From an uncultured Bacteroidota bacterium (lineage in GTDB: Bacteria > Bacteroidota > Bacteroidia > Bacteroidales > 4484-276): 38,353 nucleotides of DNA. The DNA is taken from NCBI GenBank assembly GCA_903944895.1, contig CAJATL010000161.1, positions 1 through 38,353 on the forward strand. Reading direction: 5' to 3'. The translations under genes and the position numbers were made by a program. Shown here one piece after another: positions 8,448-16,752 of the stretch (the first letter of the stretch is position 1; the number at the start of each line of letters is the position of its first letter). The notes beneath the pieces were generated by a model. The model was not told the origin of the DNA. It searched no databases and saw nothing but the letters and a program-made list of their open reading frames with translations.

Positions 8448-10088
8448 AAATTTATCGTTTTTAGTGTTTTGTATTTTTAAAAGAAACTTTAAATCAAATT
8501 TTAAGAAGTTAAATTTTGCATCTCCTGATCGGATACTGAACTCCACATTTTGAATAAAAGCGGATAAGAGTACTTCGTCATGTGAGTAGTTATCGGAATA
8601 AATGAGTGGGATAACTTTTAACAGGTGCGATTGATATTTCGGATTGGGTTTGTATGATATTTTTCCGGTTTTGGGATCTGTTTGTGGGTTTCCTAAAATA
8701 CAACGAAACGAATAATCAATAGTTAATGGGTTTAATTCTTTCTCCGTTCTGAGAAAGTTTTTTCTTTCTTGATTAATTTCAGACGAGATTCGATGAATTC
8801 TTTCTTTCGTTTGTCTTAATTTACTTTTCTCTAAACCCGTAAGCTCAATTAAGTCTGAATCAGGGGAAGACATTCCTCCTTTTTTGCAGAATATCAAATC
8901 GAATGAAGTGATATTTTTCTCATCATCAGAAAAGAAATTGAAAAGGGGATCAATTGTGTTTTTAATAATCGCTTTATTTCCAGCAATAACTTTTGCTTCA
9001 TCTCTTTTTTCAAGAAAGTCATCATAATCTTTTGTAGTTAGATTTTCCCCTCTCGGTAGTACTATTAGTTTGATGTCAGTTCCAGAAATAACCTTTCCTT
9101 TTCCTGTATAATCTATCGCATAAAATAGGTCCTGCAAACTATCATTCTGAAAGTTTTTTGATTTGTGTTTGTTTGCACCTTTGAATGAGGGAAATTGAAT
9201 ATCATTTTTTTTATCTCCCGAACAAAGGGTTTTATAAAGAGTTTTTTTCAAAACCAATCCATCTGCAGTATTATCTACGAATTCCGAAAGAACTTTCGCA
9301 TTCAACAAGTTCATGTCCTCTATAAAATGGTACCAGTGTTGTTTTTCCTGAAATTCAAAATGTATGAATACAGCCAAATTGGTGAGATCAAAAAGTAATT
9401 TTTTTTGAATCTCATTGCAAATGGACAATTCAGATGGTATTCCTGCTTTCTTCAAATTTGCATTTGAAGTTTTCTGAAAATTTTGTGCTAAAGAAATAGA
9501 ATAGAGATTTTCTTCATCGTCAAGAAAAGTTTTGATGGTAATATCGTTTTTATTTTCAAAATAATATGGCCAGACAGGAATAAACTTAAGAATCCGTTCA
9601 ATGTATTTGATGTTTTTTTCTAATTCCTCATGAAATTGTTTAATCATTAAACTAGGATCGTCCTTTTTTGAATTGATAATGTCTCTGTAATCACTCAATC
9701 CACGATGAAAGGAACTTGCTCTATAAGCGGCAGCACGATTGAGATCTTCTATCCTGTAATAACCACCTTCGCTTGATTCAATAAGGCCGTCCTTTTTTAC
9801 AGTGGCTCTTTTCTCATAATAAATATCTCCAAATACATACTTTACTAATCCATCACTATCTGAAGTCTTAAACTTCAAGTAGTAAAGTTTACTTCGCTCA
9901 TTCTCCGGCGTAATCTTCATTCCATTCCAGTCAAAGTTAAAATCAGAATTTACCGGAATCGTAATACAAATTGGCCATTCTCCTGTTTTAATATCTTTTG
10001 GGCAAGGCTCTACATATTTAAAATATTTTAAGCTATTCTCCGAATTACGGAGAACTTTGCCTATTTGAAGTACAGTATCTAAACTCAT
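8088..10088 (-). CDS. cas8b: Cascade large subunit Cas8b (Csh1/TM1802-type)
   Basis: This 666-residue protein lies directly upstream of cas7 and cas5, where the I-B large subunit is expected, and its length fits. The N-terminal part (MSLDTVLQIGKVLRN; YFKYVEPCPKD) and the region around YRASSFHRGLSDYRDI resemble the TM1802/Csh1 group. Cas8 recognises the PAM and starts R-loop formation. The last 119 residues are mainly helical (QIGLMLGGLARNLSQEINSF and following) and correspond to the small-subunit region. There is no separate cas11 gene. Upstream lie four 16-bp palindromes at a regular 22-bp spacing (10166-10247). Confidence 0.93.
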   Translation of the reverse strand: MSLDTVLQIGKVLRNSENSLKYFKYVEPCPKDIKTGEWPICITIPVNSDFNFDWNGMKITPENERSKLYYLKFKTSDSDGLVKYVFGDIYYEKRATVKKDGLIESSEGGYYRIEDLNRAAAYRASSFHRGLSDYRDIINSKKDDPSLMIKQFHEELEKNIKYIERILKFIPVWPYYFENKNDITIKTFLDDEENLYSISLAQNFQKTSNANLKKAGIPSELSICNEIQKKLLFDLTNLAVFIHFEFQEKQHWYHFIEDMNLLNAKVLSEFVDNTADGLVLKKTLYKTLCSGDKKNDIQFPSFKGANKHKSKNFQNDSLQDLFYAIDYTGKGKVISGTDIKLIVLPRGENLTTKDYDDFLEKRDEAKVIAGNKAIIKNTIDPLFNFFSDDEKNITSFDLIFCKKGGMSSPDSDLIELTGLEKSKLRQTKERIHRISSEINQERKNFLRTEKELNPLTIDYSFRCILGNPQTDPKTGKISYKPNPKYQSHLLKVIPLIYSDNYSHDEVLLSAFIQNVEFSIRSGDAKFNFLKFDLKFLLKIQNTKNDKFMEITSSESYQIGLMLGGLARNLSQEINSFEKNYVGNLTRRIGNMADFIKLKNEIEQKLIMHDKTKFTFQTSYDLAQKVKEFQSRYDKEECAFGFMENYFKPFAKKETPINSTMENTDNQ

Positions 10089-10165
10089 TAAAGATTTTTT
10101 TTTAATTTAATATTTACCACAAAACCACACTTACCTTCCCAAAGAACAAAGCGTACTACACCCTG

Positions 10166-10253
10166 AAAGTACACGTACTTTACCTAAAGAGTACACATAC
10201 TTTGGATAGAAAGTACACGTACTTTACCTGCAAAGTACGTGTACTTTTACGGC
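10166..10253. promoter_or_regulatory. Four palindromic sites in a 22-bp tandem array before cas8b
   Basis: Four 16-bp near-perfect palindromes start at 10166, 10188, 10210 and 10232, exactly 22 bp apart. Copies 1 and 3 are AAAGTACACGTACTTT, copy 4 is AAAGTACGTGTACTTT (its reverse complement) and copy 2 is AGAGTACACATACTTT. A degenerate fifth copy (AAAGCGTACTA) lies near 10148-10158. The 22-bp spacing is about two DNA turns, so bound dimers would line up on one face. The array lies 78 bp upstream of the cas8b ATG and 20 bp after the HU-like stop. It looks like an operator array for the effector genes; the regulator is unknown. Confidence 0.6.
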
Positions 10254-10272
10254 TTACCCGGGAAGTGGAATT

Positions 10273-10656
10273 TTACACTTTCTTGAATCCGGCATCGTTA
10301 ATGGCTTTTTTAAGCCTATCGCCTGGGCGATAATTGATGCCTACTTCAATGATACTGCTGGAAGTAACTTCTGCTTCGGTTGCTTCGCCCTTGCTGCTGA
10401 TCGTCGGGTAGAGCGATCCGAGTTTTTCCAACCTTACAATCTTGCTTTCGGCAAGTTTGTTCTGAATTACATTTTCCAGCGCCACAATCACACCACGAAT
10501 ATCGGGTTCGGATAGTGAACTGAATTTTTCGATGTCTTTCACTATTTCATCAATAGTTGCTTCGCCATCGGTTACAATTGCAGCATAAAATTTCTTGGTG
10601 CCGCCACCAACCACTCCGGGTTGTCCTTTTTCTCTTACTGTAAATTTGATTGCCAT
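10273..10656 (-). CDS. HU-like DNA-binding protein
   Basis: This 127-residue protein matches the Bacteroidota HU-like (HU-HIG type) family. It has an N-terminal extension (MAIKFTVREKGQPG), the helical part EATIDEIVKDIEKFSSLSEPDIRGVIVALENVI, and the beta segment SKIVRLEKLGSLYPTISSKG that precedes the DNA-binding arm. Such proteins bind and bend DNA. Placement between cas6 and cas8b on the cas strand is unusual. A role in spacer integration, as IHF has in type I-E, or in regulation through the adjacent palindromes is possible but only inferred. The family also occurs as orphan genes in these genomes. Confidence 0.88.
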   Translation of the reverse strand: MAIKFTVREKGQPGVVGGGTKKFYAAIVTDGEATIDEIVKDIEKFSSLSEPDIRGVIVALENVIQNKLAESKIVRLEKLGSLYPTISSKGEATEAEVTSSSIIEVGINYRPGDRLKKAINDAGFKKV

Positions 10657-10763
10657 GACTCAAATTTTTAATGGTTTGTGATAATTTATTTAGTTTTCAA
10701 AAAAAAACTCAATTTTATGTTACTAATCCTGTATTTACTAAAACTACTCGTTTAAAAATCATA

Positions 10764-11564
10764 CTAACGCTGCACCTCCCCACACCCAAAACCCAAAGCA
10801 TTCATTGCTCCAAATCCGCTGTCTAAGCCTGTCTTTATCAGGCTGGGTGGGGCAATAATCTCAAAATCGAAACGATAGCCACGCACTTTTACTTCGGCAT
10901 CAGTAAATGCTTTGATAAGTTGCAACTGCGATTTTGGGTTTTGGCTTAGACACCGGAAATGCAGATTTGCCGGTTCAAAAAGTTCTTCATCCTGGGAAAT
11001 ATGTCGGTTGTATGCATTGTGTTTGTCGGTCAGATTTTTGAAAAACAGTGCTTCGTATTCCAGGTCGCCGGGTTTAAGGTACTGTTCCTGTTTGTCTGTC
11101 TCTGTTTTTTTACTTACAACAACGGGAGATAGTGTCCGGATAATCATTCTTTCGGCTAACACTGGCAATGCGAGCATCTCGATCGTTCCAACTTCCATTT
11201 CGATTTTGCTGATTCTGTCGCCAATTTCGGCGCGTTGATCACTGAACAGACCGGAAACAAATTTTTCGGCGGTTACGGGAATTTGAAAAGCAAGAATTAA
11301 CTTAGCCCTTTCGGCAAATATTTCCATCCGGTCGGTGCCTTTAATCACCCTAAAGGTGTTTGTTGGAAATTGAAGATTTGAAAAGGTGAAGAGTTTAAAG
11401 GTTTTTTGGTTCTCCATCCGAAAGCCTTGTTCATGTAGGAATTCCGCGAACTTCATGTCGGCACGGGCAAGCACTTTGTAAATCCAGGCACTAAGGGGGT
11501 ACTGATAATTCAGTGGCAGCACCTGCCTTTTTCCACTAAGTTTAAATTCGATTTTGATGCGCAT
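10764..11564 (-). CDS. cas6: CRISPR RNA endoribonuclease Cas6
   Basis: This 266-residue RAMP protein shows the Cas6 signature. The N-terminal strand MRIKIEFKLSGKRQVLPLNYQ is followed by a helix holding His44 (FAEFLHEQGF), a candidate catalytic residue. The C-terminus carries the glycine-rich loop SGFGAMNALGFGCGEV at about 249-264. Cas6 cuts the precursor in each repeat, leaving ATTGAAAC as 5' handle. It is the first cas gene of the locus. A related palindrome (AAAAGTACACTTTT) lies 43 bp upstream of its ATG. The gap of 107 bp to the HU-like gene shows nothing notable. Confidence 0.95.
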   Translation of the reverse strand: MRIKIEFKLSGKRQVLPLNYQYPLSAWIYKVLARADMKFAEFLHEQGFRMENQKTFKLFTFSNLQFPTNTFRVIKGTDRMEIFAERAKLILAFQIPVTAEKFVSGLFSDQRAEIGDRISKIEMEVGTIEMLALPVLAERMIIRTLSPVVVSKKTETDKQEQYLKPGDLEYEALFFKNLTDKHNAYNRHISQDEELFEPANLHFRCLSQNPKSQLQLIKAFTDAEVKVRGYRFDFEIIAPPSLIKTGLDSGFGAMNALGFGCGEVQR

Positions 11565-11607
11565 TTTGTGGGATTTTTACTCTATTTTTTGGTTTAGATT
11601 ACGAGTT

Positions 11608-11621
11608 AAAAGTACACTTTT
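11608..11621. promoter_or_regulatory. Palindrome before cas6, similar to the cas8b operator array
   Basis: AAAAGTACACTTTT has 6-bp inverted arms around AC and shares nine bases (AAAGTACAC) with the 22-bp-periodic sites before cas8b. It lies 43 bp upstream of the cas6 ATG. Taken together the sites suggest that one factor controls both promoters. This is inferred from sequence similarity only. Confidence 0.4.
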
Positions 11622-11671
11622 TCTTTTTCCGGTTCATTATAAAACGTTTATTTCTACTTTCTTCCTTTTTC

Positions 11672-11740
11672 GACGCTGTCAGGAGCTGTTCACGCTGTCA
11701 AGTCACTTAACCTGACAGCGTCCGAAGGACCTGTCAGCGT
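11672..11740. repeat. REP-like palindromic repeat, copy A
   Basis: GACGCTGTCAGG (11672-11683) and CCTGACAGCGTC (11711-11722) are inverted; between and after them lie further CACGCTGTCA and CCTGTCAGCGT boxes, so the element can fold into a large hairpin. It lies in the gap between the HIRAN gene and cas6, with copy B next to it at a period of 89 bp and a partial copy at 14256. Such GACAGCGTCC/GGACCTGTCAGCG elements look like the REP-type repeats of Bacteroidota. Confidence 0.75.
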
Positions 11741-11760
11741 TTATTCCGTTATTTATTTTC

Positions 11761-11832
11761 GACGCTGTGAGGTGCTGCGCACGCTGACAGGTCACTTTCT
11801 AAACCTGACAGCGTCGCCAGACCTGTCAGCGT
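11761..11832. repeat. REP-like palindromic repeat, copy B, overlapping the HIRAN gene end
   Basis: This copy starts GACGCTGTGAGG and ends CCTGTCAGCGT, with the same order of boxes as copy A. Bases 11792-11832 are also the last codons of the HIRAN gene, so the repeat has been recruited into coding sequence. Confidence 0.75.
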
Positions 11833-12280
11833 TTAATACTATTTCAACCTCTACCCTACCCCAGGTTGGCATTTCGGGGTTAAAGGCGGTGATGGTTGTT
11901 TCCAAAACAACACCCTGATCGAGCATATTCGATAGGACGGTGTTTAGTGCTGCCTGGATATATCCGATTTTTGTAAGTTCATAATAAATGGCGATGGCGT
12001 TGCTGTCGTGGCGGTTTTTGGGTTCCCGAACCAGGGATAGCGGAACTCCCGCAGTAAATCCATGTTCGACAAGGTGTCCTTTATGGTATTGATAGCCGGC
12101 AACATGGGAGGATAAAAGGGTAATCTGTTGCCGGCTATTCAATGTTAAGGGGCCTTTTGTGCAGGATGGGGACGGGGATGGTGAGAGGGTAGTTTTTGGA
12201 ATAGCACCTGAGATCGTTCCCGGAATCATTAATCCGAGACCGCCTAACAATATATTTCTGAAAAATTCGACGCGTTTCAT
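11792..12280 (-). CDS. HIRAN-domain protein with N-terminal signal or anchor
   Basis: This 162-residue protein has a hydrophobic N-terminus (MKRVEFFRNILLGGLGLMIPG) that looks like an export signal or anchor. A low-complexity SPSPSPS linker follows, then a HIRAN domain over about residues 50-150. The domain shows the usual conserved points: VAGYQYHKG, PLSLVREPKNRHDSNAIAIYY and KIGYIQAALNTVLSNML. In other proteins HIRAN binds free 3' DNA ends. A secreted or membrane-anchored HIRAN is hard to reconcile with that, so the role is open. The last 13 residues (ADRSGDAVRFRK region) are encoded by a REP-like repeat. Its neighbours are cas6 and the WYL regulator. Confidence 0.85.
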   Translation of the reverse strand: MKRVEFFRNILLGGLGLMIPGTISGAIPKTTLSPSPSPSCTKGPLTLNSRQQITLLSSHVAGYQYHKGHLVEHGFTAGVPLSLVREPKNRHDSNAIAIYYELTKIGYIQAALNTVLSNMLDQGVVLETTITAFNPEMPTWGRVEVEIVLNADRSGDAVRFRK

Positions 12281-12376
12281 TGCTGCATTTTTTTGATGCG
12301 AAAAAAACTAATATTTAGTCATTAACCATGCAGCAAAACTACTTCAGGCAATTGCCAACTACCGTCAACGGCAAAT

Positions 12377-13276
12377 TTATTTGGTCAGATTACAAACTTT
12401 TTGTTTTATATGGTCCCTGAGACCTTGCGGGGCAACGATTTCGACATCTTCACACAGTCCCATTGCAAACCTGCCGACGCCATCGAAGCTGCAAACCCAG
12501 CCATCAAAAATCCAGAAATTGTCATTCTCCGTCATCAGGAAGTCTTCGGCCATCGGGTATTCTTCGATCAGCAGGCTATATGCCCGAAGGCTGAGACGCA
12601 GTTTGACCGGAATTTTTTCGCTGGTGCTGATGCGGAAAACATCCATATCCTGCTTTTTATGTTCGCTTTCGAAAAGAAATGGTTTGGCTGTAACCGTGAC
12701 AGACTGAATCCTTGCTGTTTTAAACTGTTTGGTGGTGCGGCTTTCCGGATCGAAAGCCCAGACTGAAATATATCCAGGCGTAAAATCGAAAGGCTCAACG
12801 AGTCTGTCGCGGATAATGTTGCCATGCGCCGAATGATATGCACGAAGCAAAACCTGCTTTTTTTCGACAATCGCGGTGGCAAGTTTATGAACGGTTTCCG
12901 AATATTCGCGCCTGACGATGGTTTCGGAAACCTTACCATAATTATATAACGAATACAGCTTCTCGACAAGGTTCTTTTTTAAAACATTGGTCTCTTCGAT
13001 TTGATGAATTGCCCGCTTGATGATGAGGGCTTCCTCTTCGGTAAAAAACAACAAATCGTGCAGCTCTTTAAAAGGCTTTTCTACTTTGTTGATCCAGTAA
13101 AATCCATCCTTCTGTTCGACGGCAAAGCCAACTTCACGAAATGATGAAATGTACCGGTGCACCGTCCTTTGAGAAATTTCATAGTTGTCGCTTAGTTTAG
13201 GAACCGAATGTTTGATTCCGTTTGCCAACGTTAAGAGCATTTTAAGAGTCTTTACCAGTTTTTGATGATCTTCCAT
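12377..13276 (-). CDS. Transcriptional regulator, HTH + WYL domain
   Basis: This 299-residue protein has an N-terminal winged helix-turn-helix (about residues 1-65, with DNYEISQRTVHRYISSFREVGF as the recognition helix region). A WYL domain follows (about 140-210; KKQVLLRAYHSAHGN and VEPFDFTPGYISVWAFDPESR), then a WCX-like C-terminal part. WYL domains sense nucleic-acid or nucleotide-like ligands, and members of the family are known CRISPR regulators in other bacteria. Here it lies 0.8 kb upstream of cas6 on the same strand, and is the best candidate to act on the palindromes before cas6 and cas8b; this is an inference. Confidence 0.93.
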   Translation of the reverse strand: MEDHQKLVKTLKMLLTLANGIKHSVPKLSDNYEISQRTVHRYISSFREVGFAVEQKDGFYWINKVEKPFKELHDLLFFTEEEALIIKRAIHQIEETNVLKKNLVEKLYSLYNYGKVSETIVRREYSETVHKLATAIVEKKQVLLRAYHSAHGNIIRDRLVEPFDFTPGYISVWAFDPESRTTKQFKTARIQSVTVTAKPFLFESEHKKQDMDVFRISTSEKIPVKLRLSLRAYSLLIEEYPMAEDFLMTENDNFWIFDGWVCSFDGVGRFAMGLCEDVEIVAPQGLRDHIKQKVCNLTK

Positions 13277-13351
13277 GGTTGTTAAAATTTGAGAGCATGA
13301 ATTTTACTACTTGATTGACTGCTCAGAATTATTCATTAAGATTAGTGGCAT

Positions 13352-13359
13352 CAAAACTA
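13352..13359 (-). promoter_or_regulatory. Candidate -7 box for the WYL regulator gene
   Basis: On the minus strand the sequence TAGTTTTG fits the Bacteroidota -7 consensus TAnnTTTG. It lies 75 bp upstream of the WYL gene ATG. No convincing -33 TTG at the right distance was found, so support is weak. Confidence 0.25.
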
Positions 13360-13460
13360 ATCAATTCAGGGTGGTTTTCGGGCATCTGGTTGAGGTTTTA
13401 TCATTTTTCGGAATTCTGATTGACAATAAAAATCTCTAAATCAAGTATTCCCAAAACAAG

Positions 13461-13468
13461 TACCTTTG
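13461..13468 (+). promoter_or_regulatory. Candidate -7 box for the START-domain gene
   Basis: TACCTTTG fits the Bacteroidota -7 consensus TAnnTTTG and lies 33 bp before the ATG at 13502, giving a short 5' leader. The nearest TTG (13420) is about 20 bp too far away for a standard -33 box. Confidence 0.3.
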
Positions 13469-13501
13469 CCGGCGATACTCAAAGTCAGGTAAATCAAAAC
13501 T

Positions 13502-14155
13502 ATGCTCAGAAAGCTTTTCGTTTGGATATTTTTCATGTATTTAGGCTGTAATACTATCATTTCACAGGAAGATAATTCCTGGAAATTTGTGCGGGAAGAT
13601 CATGGAATTCAAGTTTTTACAAACAAAACAGCCGATTCTCCAATCAAAGAAGTAAAAACCCAGATGCTGATGCACACCACGCTTTCGGCACTTGTTACTT
13701 TGATAAAGGATGTCGGAAATCACCATAATTGGGTTTATGCCAACAAAAATGCTGAAATCCTTAAAAAAGACGGCGATTTTTCGTGGGTATTTTATGGGCA
13801 ATCGGAGGCTCCGTGGCCGGTAAGCGACCGTGATATGGTTGCCCTTACCAATCTGCACCAGGACTTGTCGACAAAAGTAATTACCAGTGTTTCGTTTGGA
13901 GACGCTGATTATATCCCCGAGGCAGAAGATTTTGTCAGGGTTCCGGAAATGTATTCCTGCTGGACTTTTACACCCAAAGGTTGCGGAAATATTTTGGTTG
14001 AATTTGTTTTAAAGATAGATCTTGGTGGAAACGTACCAACCTGGCTTGTAAACCTGACGATTTCCAAAGGGCCATTCACCACCATCCTCAATATGTCGCA
14101 AGAACTCGAAAAGCCTGAATACAAAAACGCCAAAGTTTCCTATATCAGCGACTAA
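13502..14155 (+). CDS. START-domain lipid-binding protein, exported
   Basis: This is the only plus-strand gene in the window. The 217-residue product starts with a signal peptide (MLRKLFVWIFFMYLG), followed by a START domain over most of the length. Typical segments are WKFVREDHGIQVFTNK, KEVKTQMLMHTTLSALVTLIKDV, WVFYGQSEAPWPVSDRDMVA, and VPEMYSCWTFTPKGCGNILVEF near the C-terminus. START domains hold lipids in a deep cavity. Cys16 after LG might be lipidated, but the residue at -3 is Tyr, which is atypical. The gene converges with the T9SS gene, and a shared terminator lies between them. Confidence 0.87.
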   Translation: MLRKLFVWIFFMYLGCNTIISQEDNSWKFVREDHGIQVFTNKTADSPIKEVKTQMLMHTTLSALVTLIKDVGNHHNWVYANKNAEILKKDGDFSWVFYGQSEAPWPVSDRDMVALTNLHQDLSTKVITSVSFGDADYIPEAEDFVRVPEMYSCWTFTPKGCGNILVEFVLKIDLGGNVPTWLVNLTISKGPFTTILNMSQELEKPEYKNAKVSYISD

Positions 14156-14255
14156 AGGGAAGACAGAAGTCGGCAGTTGCCAGTTTGCAGTCGGCAGTTG
14201 GACAGTCAGTCAGTTGCAACAATTAAAGATTTATTTTCTTATTCACCTCTTTAAG

Positions 14256-14287
14256 CCTGACAGCGTCCGCAGGACCTATCAGCGTTT
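14256..14287. repeat. REP-like palindromic repeat, partial copy C
   Basis: The half-element CCTGACAGCGTCC followed by GGACCTATCAGCGTTT matches the second half of copies A and B at 11.7-11.8 kb. It lies between the START gene and its terminator. Confidence 0.65.
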
Positions 14288-14301
14288 AATCTCAATCCAA
14301 A

Positions 14302-14340
14302 AAAAAACCTCAAAAGCTTTCTACACTTTTGAGGTTTTTT
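14302..14340. terminator. Bidirectional terminator between converging genes
   Basis: A long stem is formed by AAAAACCTCAAAAG (ending 14316) and CTTTTGAGGTTTTTT (14326-14340), with a 9-nt loop. A/T tracts on both sides make it work on both strands. It lies between the plus-strand START gene (stop 14155) and the end of the minus-strand T9SS gene (14357). Confidence 0.88.
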
Positions 14341-14356
14341 AGATTTTGTGAAGTGG

Positions 14357-16711
14357 TTATTTTATCACAACCTTTTCGGTCTTTGTTAATTGGCCACTTT
14401 CGATCTTTACAAAATAAATTCCTTTTGGCAGAAACTGGAAGTCAAATCCTTTGCTGAATTCTCGTTGGGTTTTACTGGATTTTTCGGTAAAAATGGTTTC
14501 ACCGGAAGCATTCAGAATGTGCAGCACCAGCTCGTTTTCATCTGAATTAACCCTGACCATGAATTCGCCACCCGTTGGGTTTGGAATAACGGAAAGTTGA
14601 ATTTTATCGTTCTGTTCGTTCAGCCCAACGATTGGGTTTAGTGTAACATTTACATCATCGGTTTTTACGGTAATGCATGGATCAAGCGGTTGAGCCATCA
14701 GCGTTAGCTTGACGCCTTCATTGGCAATATCGAAAATCCCGGGCTCATAAATGGTTTCAAGTACAGTTGTATCTGCAAAAGAGCCGTCGCCATTTGTTGT
14801 CCATGCCACCGACTGATAATTCGCTGCTACAGCCTGGGTATTGAAAACTGTAAAACTGTTTATTGTGGTGTCGTTTCCGGCATTGATCACGGGGTTTTTG
14901 ATGAAATTCAGAATCAGGTCATCGGAAGCCTGTATGCCCGGAAGATAACCGCTAGCAGAAAGTGTTAGTGTAACCTGTCCGCTTGCATTATCCTGCTGAC
15001 CGCCCAGATAATAAGTAACCAGGTTTGCAGGAGTAGAAAACATGCCGTCACCGGATGTTGACCATATCCATGATTTTGCTGAAACCACGTTGCCGCTGGT
15101 TGTAAAAAGGGTATTCTGACAAACGGTACCATCATCACCCGCATTTACCTGTGGAGGCAGCGTTGGTGCAAAATTAAAGGAGGCAATCCTGGTTCTCCAG
15201 CCACCACGCATATATTCGGTTGTAAACCAAAAAGTAGAATCATCGACAGGATCAATTGATAAATTGGAATAATCGCCCCAACGCGAAACACCACTTTGTG
15301 AAGAGGTTCCGGTTACAATTTCAATTTCTTCATAGGTCATCTCGCCTAATGGCGCAGTTACCGGCCTTCCGGTATATCTTACCGAAGGGAAAACAGTGCT
15401 CGAATTAGTCACCGAAAAACCGAGGGCGATTGTGCCGTAAGCATTTATGGCAATACTTCCCATCCAACGGCTAATGCCATCATTTGGGGCATAAACGCCT
15501 TGCTGGTAGGTAAACCATTCGCCACCATTTTCTTTCCGGAATTCGTACCATTTTATGCCTGCACGACCGCTGACATTCACGGTATGATTGGCGACCATGG
15601 TTTCGTGGGTGCCAAAATTGCGATAAGCGAGCCTGTACATCAGCATTCCTGAAAGTGCATCCAGCCCACTGCCGTTTGGCTGGGTGATTCCATTATTGAA
15701 ATTATTATTAAATGACCCCGGGCTGATTGTAACTCCCAATTGATAGGTCGAGTTTGCAGGTGTCTCCCAGTCAACCTTAAATTCATAAATCTCAAACTGC
15801 TTGCTTCCGGAAGCATTAACGGTTGCAACATAGTTTGGCGAACCAGCCGGAGGAAGATTTTCTCCATCAACATCAGAAGGTTGTAAGCTGTATTTATTGG
15901 CAAAATATCCAAAAAACACCATTTGTGCATCCGGGTCACCAACGAGCATTTTGTCGCGTTCGAAGGCTGCAACACCAGCACCTAAATATTCGTTTCCAAA
16001 GAAATTAAACGTTGCATAATAACCATCAGGCCAAATGCCCATTTTAGGATAATCGTTCATGTCGTCAAATTCAAAAGCATAACGGTAGTATTCACCAAGC
16101 GGATCACCGGTTGCCGAAACTGCAACCAACTGATAGGATTTTCCATTGTTGGCATTTACTGCAAATTGCGATGCCATCCAACGATCAGCCATTTCATCGT
16201 ATAAAACAATAGGGTCGCCATCGTTGTGCCCTGTCCAGGCACCAACAAATCCTGCCCACAAAGTGCTGTTATCCACCGGGCCGTAAATCTTGTTGCCTGA
16301 TTTATCCCAGATAGCAAACGACAGGTTGATCATTTGAAAATAGTGGTTAGGGCCAACGTCGCCGTCGGTGTCCGGAGGATACACGCCGTTAACATTTCCA
16401 ACACCGTCAAAACTATACAATGGTCCCCTCGACTGAACCGCACCTTTGGCTTCCTGCAGATTTGAATATTCGATATTTTCGTTTACAGTGTTTGCTCCGT
16501 TACCCAAGAGTTCAACAGATTCGTTTTTTATGATTCCGTCTTTCCAGGCGCGTTTACGCTCACCGGGCATAACAATTTTCATGTCCCTTAATGGCGGGGT
16601 TTTATCAAAATATTTAGCCTTTTTAACCATTTTCGGCCCACCGGATTGCTGGGCAAAACCTGCGCCGGCTAATAAAAGGCTGCAGAATAGCATTAATAAA
16701 AAATTTCTCAT
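14357..16711 (-). CDS. T9SS-secreted protein with type A sorting domain
   Basis: This 784-residue protein has a Sec signal peptide (MRNFLLMLFCSLLLAGAGFA). Its large N-terminal region carries a conserved secreted-protein segment (SFDGVGNVNGVYPPDTDGDVGPNHYFQ), repeated there as a beta-propeller-like set. Two Ig/PKD-like segments follow at about 530-700 (each with WSTSGDGMF or WTTNGDGSF). The last about 75 residues form a type A sorting domain (VIPNPTGGEFMVRV to KGIYFVKIESGQLTKTEKVVIK). Such proteins cross the outer membrane through T9SS and are anchored or released at the surface. The biochemical role is not known. Confidence 0.9.
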   Translation of the reverse strand: MRNFLLMLFCSLLLAGAGFAQQSGGPKMVKKAKYFDKTPPLRDMKIVMPGERKRAWKDGIIKNESVELLGNGANTVNENIEYSNLQEAKGAVQSRGPLYSFDGVGNVNGVYPPDTDGDVGPNHYFQMINLSFAIWDKSGNKIYGPVDNSTLWAGFVGAWTGHNDGDPIVLYDEMADRWMASQFAVNANNGKSYQLVAVSATGDPLGEYYRYAFEFDDMNDYPKMGIWPDGYYATFNFFGNEYLGAGVAAFERDKMLVGDPDAQMVFFGYFANKYSLQPSDVDGENLPPAGSPNYVATVNASGSKQFEIYEFKVDWETPANSTYQLGVTISPGSFNNNFNNGITQPNGSGLDALSGMLMYRLAYRNFGTHETMVANHTVNVSGRAGIKWYEFRKENGGEWFTYQQGVYAPNDGISRWMGSIAINAYGTIALGFSVTNSSTVFPSVRYTGRPVTAPLGEMTYEEIEIVTGTSSQSGVSRWGDYSNLSIDPVDDSTFWFTTEYMRGGWRTRIASFNFAPTLPPQVNAGDDGTVCQNTLFTTSGNVVSAKSWIWSTSGDGMFSTPANLVTYYLGGQQDNASGQVTLTLSASGYLPGIQASDDLILNFIKNPVINAGNDTTINSFTVFNTQAVAANYQSVAWTTNGDGSFADTTVLETIYEPGIFDIANEGVKLTLMAQPLDPCITVKTDDVNVTLNPIVGLNEQNDKIQLSVIPNPTGGEFMVRVNSDENELVLHILNASGETIFTEKSSKTQREFSKGFDFQFLPKGIYFVKIESGQLTKTEKVVIK

Positions 16712-16752
16712 TTTTGTAGTGTTGGAATTTTATTGTTGATGATTATTATATT

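Noticed and set aside
10166-10253. A second small CRISPR array
   Set aside because: The unit is 22 bp, of which 16 bp are palindrome and only 6 bp lie between copies, too short for spacers.
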